Counted from the first letter of the stretch, positions 8,294 to 18,435 are shown. The stretch: 64,000 nucleotides of DNA from Hormoscilla sp. GUM202 (GCA_005518205.2 RFFC02000013.1:119603-183602), one strand, 5' to 3'. The notes: generated by a model not told the origin, from the sequence alone. Translations and numbers: made by a program.

Positions 8294-9376
8294 ATGTCTA
8301 TCACGCTTGATACTAGCTCAATTTTAGAAGTGTTACGACCGGTGCAAGACCCGGAGCTCCGCCAGAGCTTGGTGGAGCTAAACATGATTCGTAATGTAAA
8401 AATCTCCGAGGTAGGCAAGGTTAGCTTCACCTTAGTGCTGACGACCCCTGCTTGTCCGTTGCGGGAATTCATCGTCGAAGACTGTACCAAAGCTGTTCGG
8501 CAATTGCCCGGCGTACAGGATGTCACGGTAGAGGTGACGGCGGAGACGCCCCAACAGAAAAATACTTTGCCCGATCGCCAAGGAATAGACGGGGTAAAGA
8601 ATATTGTAGCGATTTCCAGCGGTAAGGGCGGAGTGGGCAAGAGTACCGTTGCTGTCAATGTAGCGGTGGCCCTGGCCCAAGTGGGTGCCAAAGTCGGTCT
8701 AATTGATGCAGATATCTATGGACCGAATGCTCCGACCATGCTAGGACTAGAATCGGCTCAGGTCATGGTACGGGAATCTTCTCAAGGAGAAGTGCTAGAA
8801 CCGGCATTTAATCACGGCGTCAAGCTGGTATCCATGGGATTTTTGATTGACAAGGATCAACCGGTAATTTGGCGTGGGCCAATGCTGAATGGGGTCATCC
8901 GTCAGTTTCTTTACCAGGCCCAGTGGGGTGAGTTGGACTATTTGATTGTGGATATGCCGCCGGGAACGGGGGATGCCCAGCTGACTCTGACTCAAGCGGT
9001 GCCGATGGCGGGGGCAGTAATTGTGACGACGCCTCAGAATGTGGCCTTGCTGGACTCCCGCAAGGGATTAAAGATGTTTCAGCAATTGGGAGTGCCGGTG
9101 CTGGGAATTGTGGAGAACATGAGCTATTTTATTCCACCGGATCGGCCAGATAAGCAGTATGATATTTTTGGTTCTGGCGGTGGCGCCAAAACTTCCCAGG
9201 AATTGCAGGTGCCTCTGTTGGGCTGCGTGCCCCTGGAAATTGGCCTCAGAGAAGGAGGCGATCGGGGCTCTCCCATTGTAGTGGCCAATCCGGATTCGGC
9301 CTCAGCTCAAGCCCTAGTGGCGATCGCCCAACAGATTGCGGCCAAAGTATCCGTTGCTGCCCTGAGTAGTAGTTAG
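8294..9376 (+). CDS. mrp: Mrp/ApbC Fe-S cluster carrier ATPase
   Basis: 360-residue Mrp/NBP35-type P-loop ATPase that carries and delivers Fe-S clusters. An N-terminal MIP18/DUF59 domain (LRPVQDPELRQSLVELNMI) is followed by the deviant Walker A motif SSGKGGVGKSTVAVNVAVAL, then LIDADIYGPNAPTMLG, the Walker B-type VDMPPGTGDAQLTL, and TPQNVALLDSRKGL. The start is the ATG at 8294. A cluster of short TAGTTAGTGG-type repeats follows the stop (9373-9500). Confidence 0.93.
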   Translation: MSITLDTSSILEVLRPVQDPELRQSLVELNMIRNVKISEVGKVSFTLVLTTPACPLREFIVEDCTKAVRQLPGVQDVTVEVTAETPQQKNTLPDRQGIDGVKNIVAISSGKGGVGKSTVAVNVAVALAQVGAKVGLIDADIYGPNAPTMLGLESAQVMVRESSQGEVLEPAFNHGVKLVSMGFLIDKDQPVIWRGPMLNGVIRQFLYQAQWGELDYLIVDMPPGTGDAQLTLTQAVPMAGAVIVTTPQNVALLDSRKGLKMFQQLGVPVLGIVENMSYFIPPDRPDKQYDIFGSGGGAKTSQELQVPLLGCVPLEIGLREGGDRGSPIVVANPDSASAQALVAIAQQIAAKVSVAALSSS

Positions 9377-9496
9377 TGGTTAGTAGTTGGTAGTTAGTGG
9401 TTAGCGGTTAGCGGAGAACTTTAAACTGACAACTGACAACTGACAACTGACTTGGTGGGCAATGCCCACCCTACCAACTACCAACGGACAACTGAC

Positions 9497-10777
9497 ATGT
9501 TGCAAAAATCACCAATCAGAATAAATTGGAGCTCCTTTCTGGAACCATGGCAGCAGATAGATTGGTTGCTGTTCCTTTTGCCAGTAGGTCTGACTGTGTT
9601 TGGGGGCATAATGATCCGCAGCACGGAATTAAACCTGGGACGGAATGACTGGTGGCAGCACTGGTTTGTGGGTGGGATTGGGTTAGCACTGGCGGTATTG
9701 GTAGCCCGCTGGCGTTATAAAATCCTGAGGCAGTGGCAGTGGGCGATCTACGCTCTCACCAATCTATCTTTGCTGGCGGTTATATTTATCGGCACCACCG
9801 GAGGAGGCGCACAGCGATGGATTACCGTTGCTGGCTTCAATGTTCAACCCTCGGAATTTGCCAAGTTAGGGTTAATTATCACTCTGGCGGGTATCCTACA
9901 AGCTAAAACGGCTGATACTATTGGTACGCTCTTCAAAACCCTGGGAGTCGCTGCTGTACCCTGGGCCTTGGTATTTTTGCAACCAGACTTGGGAACATCA
10001 CTGGTGTTTGGGGCGATCGCCCTGGGAATGCTCTACTGGGGCAATACCAATCCCGGTTGGTTGGTGCTGCTGATTTCCCCGATCGTCTCAGTAGTTTTGT
10101 TCAACCTGTATCTCACAGGATGGTTTATCTGGGCCGCAATCATCATATTGATTGCCTGGTTTACCTTACCCTGGCCACAATGGGGAGCATTAGGTGCCCT
10201 CTCTCTTAACGTGATGGCTGGCGAATTCGGACAGCTTCTCTGGGAGAGATTATTGAAAGACTATCAAAAAGACCGGCTAATACTGTTCCTGAACCCGGAA
10301 CAAGACCCCTTGGGAGGTGGATATCACCTGATCCAATCTCGGATCGCCATTGGTGCTGGTCAACTTTGAGGACAGGGACTTCACCAGGGAACTCAAACTC
10401 AGCTGAACTTTATTCCCGAACAGCATACTGATTTTATCTTCTCCGCCGTTGGGGAAGAGTTTGGTTTTGTGGGCTGCATTGCCCTGCTGTTCGTCTTCTG
10501 GTCGATCTGCCTGCGTTTGGCCCTTGTCGCACACAATGCGTCAGACAACTTTGGTTCCTTACTGGCAATTGGCGTCTTGACGATGATAGTTTTTCAGGTG
10601 CTTGTTAACATTGGCATGACCATTGGTATGGCCCCCGTGACTGGCATCCCACTGCCTTGGATGAGCTACGGTCGTTCAGCCTTACTCACGAACTTTATCG
10701 CTATTGGACTGGTAGAATCGGTAGCGAACCACCGGCAGCGGACAAGTTTTTTCGCCAGGCATAAAAGGAAACATTAG
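9497..10777 (+). pseudogene. rodA: rodA (SEDS glycosyltransferase) with an in-frame TGA
   Basis: RodA/FtsW-family peptidoglycan glycosyltransferase of the elongasome. It reads MLQKSPIRINW from the ATG at 9497 through multiple membrane segments to IAIGAGQL. There a TGA at 10367-10369 stops translation, and the same frame continues as GQGLHQGTQTQLNFIPEQ..., the conserved RodA C-terminal half, to 10777. RodA relatives have tryptophan (TGG) at this site (GGLWGKGL), so this is a single TGG-to-TGA change. No other lesion is seen over 426 codons. It could be a recent nonsense mutation, a sequencing error or readthrough. The TTG at 9452 lies in repeat DNA and is not the likely start. Confidence 0.85.
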
Positions 10778-10828
10778 CGCCCAGAAATAAGGTAAGCTAT
10801 TGAATGTCAACTTAGTTGGTAAGAAATT

Positions 10829-11023
10829 ATGATTCTGCCCGGATCGGCAGTGCGCGTGAAGAACACAGGCGATACTTACTACGGCTTTCAAGGACTTGTT
10901 CAACGAGTCAGCGACGGCAAGGCAGCTGTGCTGTTTGAAGGTGGCAATTGGGATAAGTTAGTTACTTTCCGCTTGTCAGAAATTGAAGTGGTGGAGGTCA
11001 AGGCAAAAGGTAAAGGTAAGTAG
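10829..11023 (+). CDS. ndhS: NAD(P)H dehydrogenase subunit S
   Basis: A 64-residue SH3-like subunit of the photosynthetic NDH-1 complex (NdhS/CRR31 type) that contributes to ferredoxin binding. The sequence [20 protein letters not shown], then [30 protein letters not shown], is strongly conserved in cyanobacteria. The Lys/Gly-rich tail is short. It lies 51 bp downstream of rodA. Confidence 0.9.
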   Translation: MILPGSAVRVKNTGDTYYGFQGLVQRVSDGKAAVLFEGGNWDKLVTFRLSEIEVVEVKAKGKGK

Positions 11024-11166
11024 GGAGAATTAAAAATTGCGAATGGAAAATTGCGAATGGAAAATTGTTGATAATTTATTCATGTCCATTCGCAATTGAG
11101 AATTTTCCATTCTCTTGCATCGAGCTTGGCATTATCAATTAGTAATCAACAACCAACAAGGTTTCC
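11024..11166. repeat. Short tandem repeats upstream of the HAS-barrel gene
   Basis: AAAATTGCGAATGG words are repeated in direct and inverted orientation (11033-11112). No gene is seen. Confidence 0.5.
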
Positions 11167-11835
11167 ATGCGTCTGCCGCTGCCACAATTTGCCACAGGTT
11201 CTCGTCAGGACAACCACATCGCGGAGGTGATTGAAACCTCGACGACGGAATTTCTGGCTCAATGTCTAGAACCGGAAGACCTGAGCTTTCCTGTTATGCC
11301 ACCTTTTGGCAGTCTCGTCCGGTCTGTGGATGAAGAGTCGGATAATCATATCTATGCTGTGGTTTACCATGCTACTACTAGCCCGATCGACTCCGTTCAC
11401 AGAGCGAGAGCGCTGGGGTTGTCTCTGGTGGAATTGCGCGAGCAGCAACCCCAAATCTTTGCTATGCTGAAAACTGAGTTCAAAGCCGCAATTGTCGGAT
11501 TTTTACCACCATTACCTGGAGTGAATGGTTCTATCCCACTCAATAATCCAGTTTATCAACACCTGCCTCCCCGTCCGCCCCAAATTCATCAAGCTGTCTA
11601 TCAATGTACGTCGGCAGAAGTGATTCATTTCAGCGAACAACTGGATTTCTTGAGGATATTAATCCAATTACCAGGTACACCAGTAGATGCTCTGGCAGCG
11701 GCGGCTATCCGCGAAATTTATCAACTGCGCAAGGCTGACAGATCTTGGTTAGTCCAAGCAGGGCGCATTCTCAGCCTGTTACTCAAAGATGATTACGATC
11801 GCCTCCGCTACATTTTGAGCCAAATTCATCCCTAA
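11167..11835 (+). CDS. HAS-barrel domain protein
   Basis: A 222-residue cyanobacterial protein starting MRLPLPQFATGSRQDNHIAEVIETSTTEF. The N-terminal 100 residues form a small beta-barrel (EPEDLSFPVMPPFGSLVRS, IYAVVYHATTSPID) like the HAS-barrel found at the N-terminus of HerA-type ATPases. The C-terminal part is helical, with no ATPase motifs. Its cellular role is not known to me. It is flanked on both sides by short tandem repeats. Confidence 0.65.
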   Translation: MRLPLPQFATGSRQDNHIAEVIETSTTEFLAQCLEPEDLSFPVMPPFGSLVRSVDEESDNHIYAVVYHATTSPIDSVHRARALGLSLVELREQQPQIFAMLKTEFKAAIVGFLPPLPGVNGSIPLNNPVYQHLPPRPPQIHQAVYQCTSAEVIHFSEQLDFLRILIQLPGTPVDALAAAAIREIYQLRKADRSWLVQAGRILSLLLKDDYDRLRYILSQIHP

Positions 11836-11940
11836 AATTGAAAATTGCGAAGGTCGAATTGAGAAGGTCGAATTGAGAATAGCAATTAGCAATTAGCAAT
11901 TAGCAATTAGCCATTAGCCATTAGCCATTAGCCATTAGTC
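11836..11940. repeat. Heptanucleotide short tandem repeats
   Basis: GAAGGTCGAATTGA words are followed by an uninterrupted run of 7-bp units, first GCAATTA and then GCCATTA, at about 11880-11938. The run extends to the 3' end of the convergent minus-strand gene. This resembles the STRR class common in filamentous cyanobacteria. Confidence 0.8.
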
Positions 11941-12857
11941 AAGCAAGTTGCAATTGTTGCCATTACTGACTTAGACAAACTCTCGAATTCATAGCCGCCT
12001 TCGAGTCCAAACAGGATGCGACGAGTCAGGCCCAGGCAATAATCTGTAAAAACTCCATAATCTTCAGGCTGTAAACAAATTCCGGCCAAGGGGTCATCAT
12101 AATTGGCGTCATAACCGGCACTGACAATTAAGATGTCTGGACCAAAATCACTCAAGAAGGGCATCACTTTCTGTTCAAACATGGGCTGATATTCAGCGAT
12201 GGTACTACCCCGCGCCATCGGAATATTGAGCACATTGTTGTGTAAACCACGCTCCCTGGCAGCACCAGTACCGGGATAAAAAGGAAATTGATGCAGCGAA
12301 CAATAAGCAATTTGGGGGTTGCTTTCCACGATCGCCTGGGTGCCGTTACCGTGATGCACGTCCCAGTCGAGAATGGCAACGCGGTTGATTCCCGGTTGTT
12401 CGAGGGCGTAATGTGCCGCGATCGCGGCATTGGAAAAGAGACAAAACCCCATGCCCCGATCCGATAAAGCGTGATGTCCCGGTGGACGGGCTAGCACAAA
12501 GGCTGGGTTACCAGTAGCCAGGAGGCGATCGACCCCATCTCGCCAGGCACTGACTGCCAGCAGGGCCACCTCATAACTGCGGGGAGAAACTGGCGTATCG
12601 CCGTCTATGTGTCCGCCTCCCCGGTTGGCTAAATCTCTGACAGCATTGATATATGCGTCTGGATGAACCTGTTGCATCAGGGATAACACTGAACGTTCCT
12701 CTGGAGTTGTCGGCAGTTGCCACTCAATTCGATCGGCCCAAGGTGCCGCTTTTAAGTGGTTGACAATTGCTGTCAGGCGTTCTGGCTTCTCCGGGTGTAG
12801 CCAACCATTGTCGTGCAGTAGAAATTCATCTGAGTAGATAACAGGAAGCATAGTCAT
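11928..12857 (-). CDS. Histone deacetylase-like amidohydrolase
   Basis: 309-residue member of the HDAC/AcuC/acetylpolyamine amidohydrolase superfamily. The active-site sequence is clear: the histidine pair in RPPGHHALSDRGMGFC, the zinc-binding Asp/His in LDWDVHHGNGTQAI, and the second Asp in VSAGYDANYDDPLAG. The substrate may be an acetylated protein or a small acetyl amide and cannot be decided from sequence. The ATG at 12851 is an alternative start. It is divergent from gyrA. Confidence 0.85.
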   Translation of the reverse strand: MTMLPVIYSDEFLLHDNGWLHPEKPERLTAIVNHLKAAPWADRIEWQLPTTPEERSVLSLMQQVHPDAYINAVRDLANRGGGHIDGDTPVSPRSYEVALLAVSAWRDGVDRLLATGNPAFVLARPPGHHALSDRGMGFCLFSNAAIAAHYALEQPGINRVAILDWDVHHGNGTQAIVESNPQIAYCSLHQFPFYPGTGAARERGLHNNVLNIPMARGSTIAEYQPMFEQKVMPFLSDFGPDILIVSAGYDANYDDPLAGICLQPEDYGVFTDYCLGLTRRILFGLEGGYEFESLSKSVMATIATCLTNG

Positions 12858-13102
12858 TGTTCTTAACAGTTGGGTGTCCGACCAAAATTGAGCAAAAGTA
12901 TGTTATTATATTAGAAATAACCAAGGCGATGTGACAAGGAACTCATGTCCAAACAAATCGGGCGAAAAAACTGTAATTGCTAGCCACTGATAACTGGTTG
13001 GGCGTGGTACGCGAGCACCGATCTTTAGGTAGACCTAAAGTTTACTTTGGAAAGAGCGGACATCGACTTGGGAATTATTGTTCTGATGGAGTTTTTTGCT
13101 GT

Positions 13103-15733
13103 ATGAGCATCGAGCAGGAGCGGATTGTCCCGACAGATTTACGCAACGAGATGTCCCGGTCTTATCTAGAATACGCCATGAGCGTCATTGTTGGGAGGGC
13201 GCTCCCAGACGCTCGCGATGGATTGAAACCGGTACATCGGCGCATTCTCTACGCGATGCATGAGTTGGGACTCAGCCCAGACCGCCCTTTTAGAAAATGC
13301 GCTCGTGTGGTGGGAGAAGTTTTGGGTAAATACCATCCTCACGGCGATACGGCGGTTTATGATGCTTTGGTGCGCATGGCCCAGGATTTCTCCATGCGAT
13401 CGCCCCTGATTAACGGTCACGGGAACTTTGGTTCGGTTGATAATGACCCGCCAGCGGCAATGCGCTACACGGAATGCCGGTTGCAAGCCCTGACTGCAGA
13501 TGCCATGCTCCGAGATATTGAGTCGGAAACGGTGGATTTTATCGATAATTTCGATGGCTCCCAGCAAGAACCGATCGTATTACCGGTGCGCATTCCCCAG
13601 CTGCTGCTGAATGGTTCAGCTGGAATCGCTGTGGGGATGGCGACTAATATCCCTCCTCATAACTTGGGAGAGTTGGTAGATGGCCTGGTGGCTTTGATCC
13701 ATAATCCAGAAATTACTGACACCCAACTGATGCGCTATATCCCCGGTCCGGATTTTCCTACCGGCGGGAGCATTCTGGGAACCGGCGGCATCAAAGATGC
13801 CTACACCGGCGGACGGGGGTCGATCGCCATGCGGGGTGTCGCAACAATTGAAACGATCGAACAGCGGGGACGCCAGGATCGGGAGGCAATTATTGTCACG
13901 GAACTGCCTTATCAAACTAATAAGGCGGCCCTGATTGAGAAGATTGCCGAAATGGTCAATGATAAGCGCTTAGAGGGAATCTCTGATATCCGGGATGAAA
14001 GCGATCGGGACGGCATGCGGATCGTGGTGGAACTCAGGCGCGATGCTTATCCCCGAGTTGTCCTCAATAATCTCTACAAACAAACGCCCCTACAAACTAA
14101 TTTTGGGGCAAATATGCTGGCGTTGGTGAATTCCCACCCGGAACTGCTATCCCTGAAGCAATTTCTGAATGTGTTTCTGGAATTTCGGGTGGAAGCGATT
14201 AGCAGAAGGACGCAATTTCAACTGCGGAAAGCTAGAGAACGGGATCATCTGTTGCAGGGTTTACTGATTGCCTTGGCGAACTTAGATGCAGTCATCCAGT
14301 TGATTAGAACCGCCGCAGATACGGGGACAGCGCGTCAGCAATTGATAGATACTTACGAACTTTCGGAAGCGCAAGCGGATGGCATTCTCCAGATGCAACT
14401 GCGACGCCTGACAGCTTTGGAAGCGGACAAGATCGAGCAAGAACATAAAGAGTTACAAGCCAGAATTGCTGATTTTGAGGATATTTTAGCGCGGCGAGAA
14501 CGGATTCTGGAAATTATCGAAACGGAAGTAACTGAACTGAAACAGAAGTTCGCTACTCCCCGACGGACGCAAATTGACAGTGCCGATGGGGAACTGGTGG
14601 ATATTGACTTGATTGCTAACGAACAGGCTTTGATTTTGCTGACTGAGCAGGGTTATATCAAGCGCATGCCAGTGAATACCTTTGAGGCCCAAAATCGTGC
14701 GACTCGTGGCAAATCTGGCACGCGGATGAAGGAGGATGATGGGGTAGAACATTTCCTGACTTGCTGCGACCATGATAGCGTTTTGTTCTTTAGTCAAAGG
14801 GGCGTGGTTTACAGCCTGAACGCTTACCAAATTCCGGCGGCTTCTCGCACGGCCCGGGGGATGCCTATTGTGCAAATGCTGCCGATCCCGATGGATGAAA
14901 AAATAACTTCTCTGGTGGCAGTGAGCGAGTTTCGGGATGATGAATATCTGGTGATGCTGACGAAAGGGGGCTACATTAAAAAGACGGCCCTGGCAGCTTT
15001 TAGCAATATTCGCGCTAATGGATTGATTGCTATTTCTCTGCAAGAGGGAGATGAGTTGCGCTGGGTAAGACGGGCGACGGAAGAAGATAGCGTGATTATT
15101 GGATCTTCTCAGGCAAAGGCTATTCACTTTAGAACAAATGCAGTGCAATTGCGGGGTAGTGGTCGCACCTCCAGAGGGGTGAGGTCCATGAAATTGGTGG
15201 ATGGAGATGAGTTGATCGGCATGGATATATTGCCCAGGAACATTCTGGCTAGTTTAGAGAATGATGCCACGGAGTCGGACTCGGAGGTGGAAGACAATAT
15301 TGCGGAAAATTTGGACACAGAGGCGGAAGACATAGATTCGGAAAAAGCGGACACAGAAGCAGAAGAAATTGCTGTGGATAACTCGACTGGACCTTGGGTG
15401 CTGATTGTCACGAATAATGGCTATGGTAAACGTACTCCTGTTTCTCAGTTCCGCTTGCAAAGGCGAGCCGGAAAGGGCTTGATCGCTGCTAAGTTCAAGT
15501 CTCGCAAGTCTAAGGATGAACTGGCAGCCCTGCGTATTGTCAATGAAGATGATGAACTGATGATGATCACCAGTCGGGGGATTATTATTCGTCAGGCGGT
15601 GAATGCTATTTCTATTCAATCTCGTGGTGCAACTGGTGTCCGGGTGCAGCGCTTGGATGCTGATGATTCGATCGCAGCGGTTGCCCTGGTGCCCCCATTA
15701 GCTGAAGAAGCAGGGGATCTCGAAGAAGAGTAA
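13103..15733 (+). CDS. gyrA: DNA gyrase subunit A
   Basis: Type IIA topoisomerase breakage-reunion subunit. The frame extends upstream to 12977, but the conserved N-terminus starts at the ATG at 13103 ([20 protein letters not shown]). Catalytic tyrosine is Y122 in AMRYTECRL. The quinolone-pocket position equivalent to Ser83 is threonine (HGDTAVYD). The C-terminal beta-pinwheel carries a GyrA-box variant QRRAGKG, supporting gyrase rather than topoisomerase IV. An Asp/Glu-rich insertion of about 45 residues ([20 protein letters not shown]...) precedes the final blades. It is 10 bp upstream of lnt. Confidence 0.92.
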   Translation: MSIEQERIVPTDLRNEMSRSYLEYAMSVIVGRALPDARDGLKPVHRRILYAMHELGLSPDRPFRKCARVVGEVLGKYHPHGDTAVYDALVRMAQDFSMRSPLINGHGNFGSVDNDPPAAMRYTECRLQALTADAMLRDIESETVDFIDNFDGSQQEPIVLPVRIPQLLLNGSAGIAVGMATNIPPHNLGELVDGLVALIHNPEITDTQLMRYIPGPDFPTGGSILGTGGIKDAYTGGRGSIAMRGVATIETIEQRGRQDREAIIVTELPYQTNKAALIEKIAEMVNDKRLEGISDIRDESDRDGMRIVVELRRDAYPRVVLNNLYKQTPLQTNFGANMLALVNSHPELLSLKQFLNVFLEFRVEAISRRTQFQLRKARERDHLLQGLLIALANLDAVIQLIRTAADTGTARQQLIDTYELSEAQADGILQMQLRRLTALEADKIEQEHKELQARIADFEDILARRERILEIIETEVTELKQKFATPRRTQIDSADGELVDIDLIANEQALILLTEQGYIKRMPVNTFEAQNRATRGKSGTRMKEDDGVEHFLTCCDHDSVLFFSQRGVVYSLNAYQIPAASRTARGMPIVQMLPIPMDEKITSLVAVSEFRDDEYLVMLTKGGYIKKTALAAFSNIRANGLIAISLQEGDELRWVRRATEEDSVIIGSSQAKAIHFRTNAVQLRGSGRTSRGVRSMKLVDGDELIGMDILPRNILASLENDATESDSEVEDNIAENLDTEAEDIDSEKADTEAEEIAVDNSTGPWVLIVTNNGYGKRTPVSQFRLQRRAGKGLIAAKFKSRKSKDELAALRIVNEDDELMMITSRGIIIRQAVNAISIQSRGATGVRVQRLDADDSIAAVALVPPLAEEAGDLEEE

Positions 15734-15743
15734 GTGTGAAGAA

Positions 15744-17642
15744 ATGGGTCATCTGCTGAAAACATTCTCACCCAGCTGGACAATTATTGTGCGGCTGGGC
15801 ATTGCCTTAACTGGCGGGATCTTAATGGGACTAACTGCTACTCCCGTTAATGCTTGGTTTCTCGCCTGGGTTGCTTTGGTTCCCCTCTGGATCCTGATTA
15901 TTGATCCATTCCCCCACCCGGACCCCCACCCGGACCCCCACCCGGACCCCCACCCGGACCCCCACCCGGACCCCCACCCTCAAGGGTGGGGCTACAAGAA
16001 CGAAGCCCGCCTGCGCGGGCTGGATGGTAAATTTGGTTTGGGATCCTTGAAATATTCCCTTCCGGACCCCCACCCTCAAGGGTGGGGCTACAAGAACGAA
16101 GCCCGCCTGCGCGGGCTGCTGGATAACATTGGTTTGGGATCCTTGAAATATTCCCTTTTGTTTGGCTTGGCTTGGGGTATTGGCTATCACGGTATTGCTT
16201 TATTCTGGATTACTGGTATCCATCCCATGACTTGGTTGGGGGTTCCCTGGTTGGCAAGTCTCGCGATCGCCCTTTTCTGCTGGATTTTTATCACTCTCTG
16301 GGGCGCTAGTTTAGTTGTAGCTTGGTCCGCTGGCATGAAAATGGCAATATCATCTGGGGGAATGTCTCAGGGAACATTCCAGATCGCCTTATTGCGGGTT
16401 CTGATGGGAGTTGCTTTCTGGTGCGTTCTAGAGGGCTTGTGGAGTACGGGTTCCTTGTGGTGGACTTCCCTTTCCTTTACCCAAAGTCCTGATAATCTCG
16501 CTATTTTGCAATTGGGAAAAATCTCTGGTCATAATACTATCACAGCCGCGATCGTGGCTGTCAATGGATTAATTGCTGAAACATTCGCCCCCACCCTAAA
16601 GGGTGGGGCTACAGGAACGAAGTGCTCTCCTCTCCGCACTCGCTTTAGCGCTCGTGCTTCGGGATGCGCTGCCTGCGCGGGCTTTAATGCATCTAGCTAT
16701 TGGAAATATTTAAGTTTAGCAGCGGGGTTGCTGCTGACTCTGCATATGGCCGGATTTTTCATGTATAGTCGTCCCCTTCACGATCGGCCAGCAGATGCAT
16801 TAAAAGTGGGAATTGTTCAAGGGAATATTCCTAATGAAATTAAGCTTTATACGGCTGGAGGACGGCGGGCATTGTCTGGATACACTAGAGGCTACAAAAT
16901 ATTAGCAGCCCAAGGTGTTGATGCCGTGCTGATTCCGGAAACGGCTTTGCCTTTTGTTTGGACGGCTCAAAACAATAGTTCTTTTAATCAAGCAATTAGA
17001 GACTCAGGGGCGATCGCCTGGGTGGGGGCTTTCGGTCAGCAAGGCAATAGTCTTACTAATAGCTTGTTTACCGTTACGGGCACGGGTGATATTTTTAGCC
17101 GCTACGATAAGATAAAACTGGTGCCTTTGGGAGAGTTTATTCCCTTTGAACAATTCCTGGGCAAGTTGATCGATCGCCTTTCGCCTCTGGATGCTCATCT
17201 AGTTGCAGGAAAGGCAGAACAACTGTTTGATACTCCCTTTGGTCGCGCGATCGCGGCCATCTGCTATGACTCAGCTTTTGCCGAAGTTTTCCGCCTGCAA
17301 GCGGCAGCTGGGGGGCAGTTTATCCTCACCGCTGCTAATAATGCTCACTATAGCGCCACCATGCCAGCGCAACATCACGCTCAAGATGTAATGCGGGCCA
17401 TTGAAACCGATCGATGGGCAGTCAGGGCCACAAATACAGGCTATTCTGCTATTGTAGACCCCCACGGTAGAACTGTATGGATTTCTGGGATTAATACCTA
17501 TGAGATTCATGCTGCTACAATTTACCCCAGGCAGACTCAGACTTTGTATGTCCACTGGGGTGATTGGTTGACGCCAGTTTTGGTGGGTTTGGCGGCCCTG
17601 GGCTTTCTGGCCTGGCAAAGGTCACAGCAGCTTGACTCCTAA
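15744..17642 (+). CDS. lnt: Apolipoprotein N-acyltransferase with in-frame repeats
   Basis: Transfers an acyl chain to the N-terminal cysteine of lipoproteins in the cytoplasmic membrane. There are several N-terminal membrane segments. The nitrilase-like domain begins near LKVGIVQGNIPNEIKL, with the catalytic glutamate in LIPETALPF, the lysine in YDKIKLVPLGEFIPFE and the cysteine in AAICYDSAF, then TNTGYSAIVDPHGR. At 632 residues it is about 100 longer than usual. The excess is two in-frame blocks encoded by palindromic repeat DNA, 15909-16140 (PDPH repeats and GWGYKNEARLRG twice) and about 16588-16690. Both lie in loops around membrane segments and leave the active-site residues intact. Confidence 0.88.
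   Translation: MGHLLKTFSPSWTIIVRLGIALTGGILMGLTATPVNAWFLAWVALVPLWILIIDPFPHPDPHPDPHPDPHPDPHPDPHPQGWGYKNEARLRGLDGKFGLGSLKYSLPDPHPQGWGYKNEARLRGLLDNIGLGSLKYSLLFGLAWGIGYHGIALFWITGIHPMTWLGVPWLASLAIALFCWIFITLWGASLVVAWSAGMKMAISSGGMSQGTFQIALLRVLMGVAFWCVLEGLWSTGSLWWTSLSFTQSPDNLAILQLGKISGHNTITAAIVAVNGLIAETFAPTLKGGATGTKCSPLRTRFSARASGCAACAGFNASSYWKYLSLAAGLLLTLHMAGFFMYSRPLHDRPADALKVGIVQGNIPNEIKLYTAGGRRALSGYTRGYKILAAQGVDAVLIPETALPFVWTAQNNSSFNQAIRDSGAIAWVGAFGQQGNSLTNSLFTVTGTGDIFSRYDKIKLVPLGEFIPFEQFLGKLIDRLSPLDAHLVAGKAEQLFDTPFGRAIAAICYDSAFAEVFRLQAAAGGQFILTAANNAHYSATMPAQHHAQDVMRAIETDRWAVRATNTGYSAIVDPHGRTVWISGINTYEIHAATIYPRQTQTLYVHWGDWLTPVLVGLAALGFLAWQRSQQLDS
15909..16150. repeat. In-frame palindromic repeats inside lnt
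   Basis: A 12-bp unit CACCCGGACCCC is repeated about five times (15913-15975), followed by a double palindrome: ACCCTCAAGGGT and then GCCCGCCTGCGCGGGC. A block containing the second palindrome and TTGGGATCCTTGAAATATTC is duplicated (16035-16058 and 16131-16154). The same double palindrome recurs at about 16588-16684 (with an insert), 29027-29077, 31402-31447 and 51822-51880. Confidence 0.85.
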
Positions 17643-17694
17643 GAGCAAACCAGTATAATACATATAGTGATAATACTTCGATGAGGTGAAAGCT

Positions 17695-17754
17695 ATGGAT
17701 GATTTGGACAAGCGCAAGGTTTTATCAGCTCTATGTCATGGAGCGATATTTTTT
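17695..17754 (+). pseudogene. DUF4870 membrane protein, 5' half
   Basis: ATG at 17695, preceded by GAGGTGAAAG, encodes exactly 20 codons, MDDLDKRKVLSALCHGAIFF. The frame then enters a MITE end (GGGAGCATCTCA) at 17755. The missing remainder is at 25109-25384: joining 17754 to 25109 gives HGAIFF|SSTIVSVGIP, a normal DUF4870 protein of 111 residues. The octamer TATTTTTT lies at both break points (17747-17754 and 25101-25108) as a target duplication. Confidence 0.85.
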
Positions 17755-17896
17755 GGGAGCATCTCACTTTTGCATTTTAGCATTAAACTCTGCTAATAGC
17801 GAATAGCGAATGGCGAACGGAGAATGGAAAATAGCCCCATTTTCAATTTTCAATTTTCAATTTTCAATTTTCAAGAAGCCAAACTGAGATGCACCC
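17755..17896. mobile_element. 142-bp MITE with ISKra4-type ends
   Basis: The left end is GGGAGCATCTCACTTTTGC. The reverse complement of the right end is GGGTGCATCTCAGTTTGGC. These match each other and the ISKra4-type IS ends. The interior has tandem TTTTCAA words and no ORF. The left end abuts the TATTTTTT duplication in the DUF4870 gene, but the right flank is not DUF4870 sequence. Confidence 0.7.
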
Positions 17897-17988
17897 TCAC
17901 ATACATTCATAGTGCCATTTTAACTGGCACCAGGGCGGCATCTACCAGACGCAAATTGCCCCGTTGATGATGACTGTACAGAAGACGA

Positions 17989-18435
17989 ATGAAAATTAAC
18001 GATATCTATGAGTTTTTTCTCGAGCCACCCCCAATTTATCTCAACAAGGAACTGGCTGTTTGCTATATACTTTCAGTTTTATTGGGAGCAGACTCCTATG
18101 GAACCGAACTTATGGGACTGCTAGAGAAGCGATATCCCATCTACTGGCTTTCCGACACGGTCCTGTACAGTTCCCTCAAATTCCTGGAAGAAGAACAGCT
18201 GATTACAGGCTATTGGCAAAAATTGACAGGACGCGGACGTCCCCGTCGCATGTATCATATCCGTTCCCAATGGCGCCAACAGGCCAAAGACCTGGCCAGA
18301 CTCTGGCAAGATTATGTTGCCATTAAGAGCGATCGCATTTTACTTTTGCGACAATCTTATCTAGAATGTTCCTCAGCAGCACCATCGAAACTACCAGCCA
18401 CCAGATCAACTCGCGATCGATCCCTGCTGCTGTAG
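17989..18435 (+). CDS. PadR-family transcriptional regulator
   Basis: A 148-residue winged-helix protein: LAVCYILSVLLGADSYGTEL, then YPIYWLSDTVLYSSLKFLEEEQLI and the wing GRGRPRRMYHI. This arrangement is typical of PadR proteins, including the cyanobacterial clock-related Pex group, which has similar length. The effector and targets are unknown. It sits inside the 7.3-kb interval that separates the two halves of the DUF4870 gene, upstream of the interrupted complex C assembly gene. Confidence 0.75.
   Translation: MKINDIYEFFLEPPPIYLNKELAVCYILSVLLGADSYGTELMGLLEKRYPIYWLSDTVLYSSLKFLEEEQLITGYWQKLTGRGRPRRMYHIRSQWRQQAKDLARLWQDYVAIKSDRILLLRQSYLECSSAAPSKLPATRSTRDRSLLL

Noticed and set aside
15831..16190. 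Minus-strand frame rich in RVGVRVGV repeats
   Set aside because: It is the antisense of the PDPH tandem repeat in lnt. The plus-strand frame carries conserved Lnt motifs on both sides.
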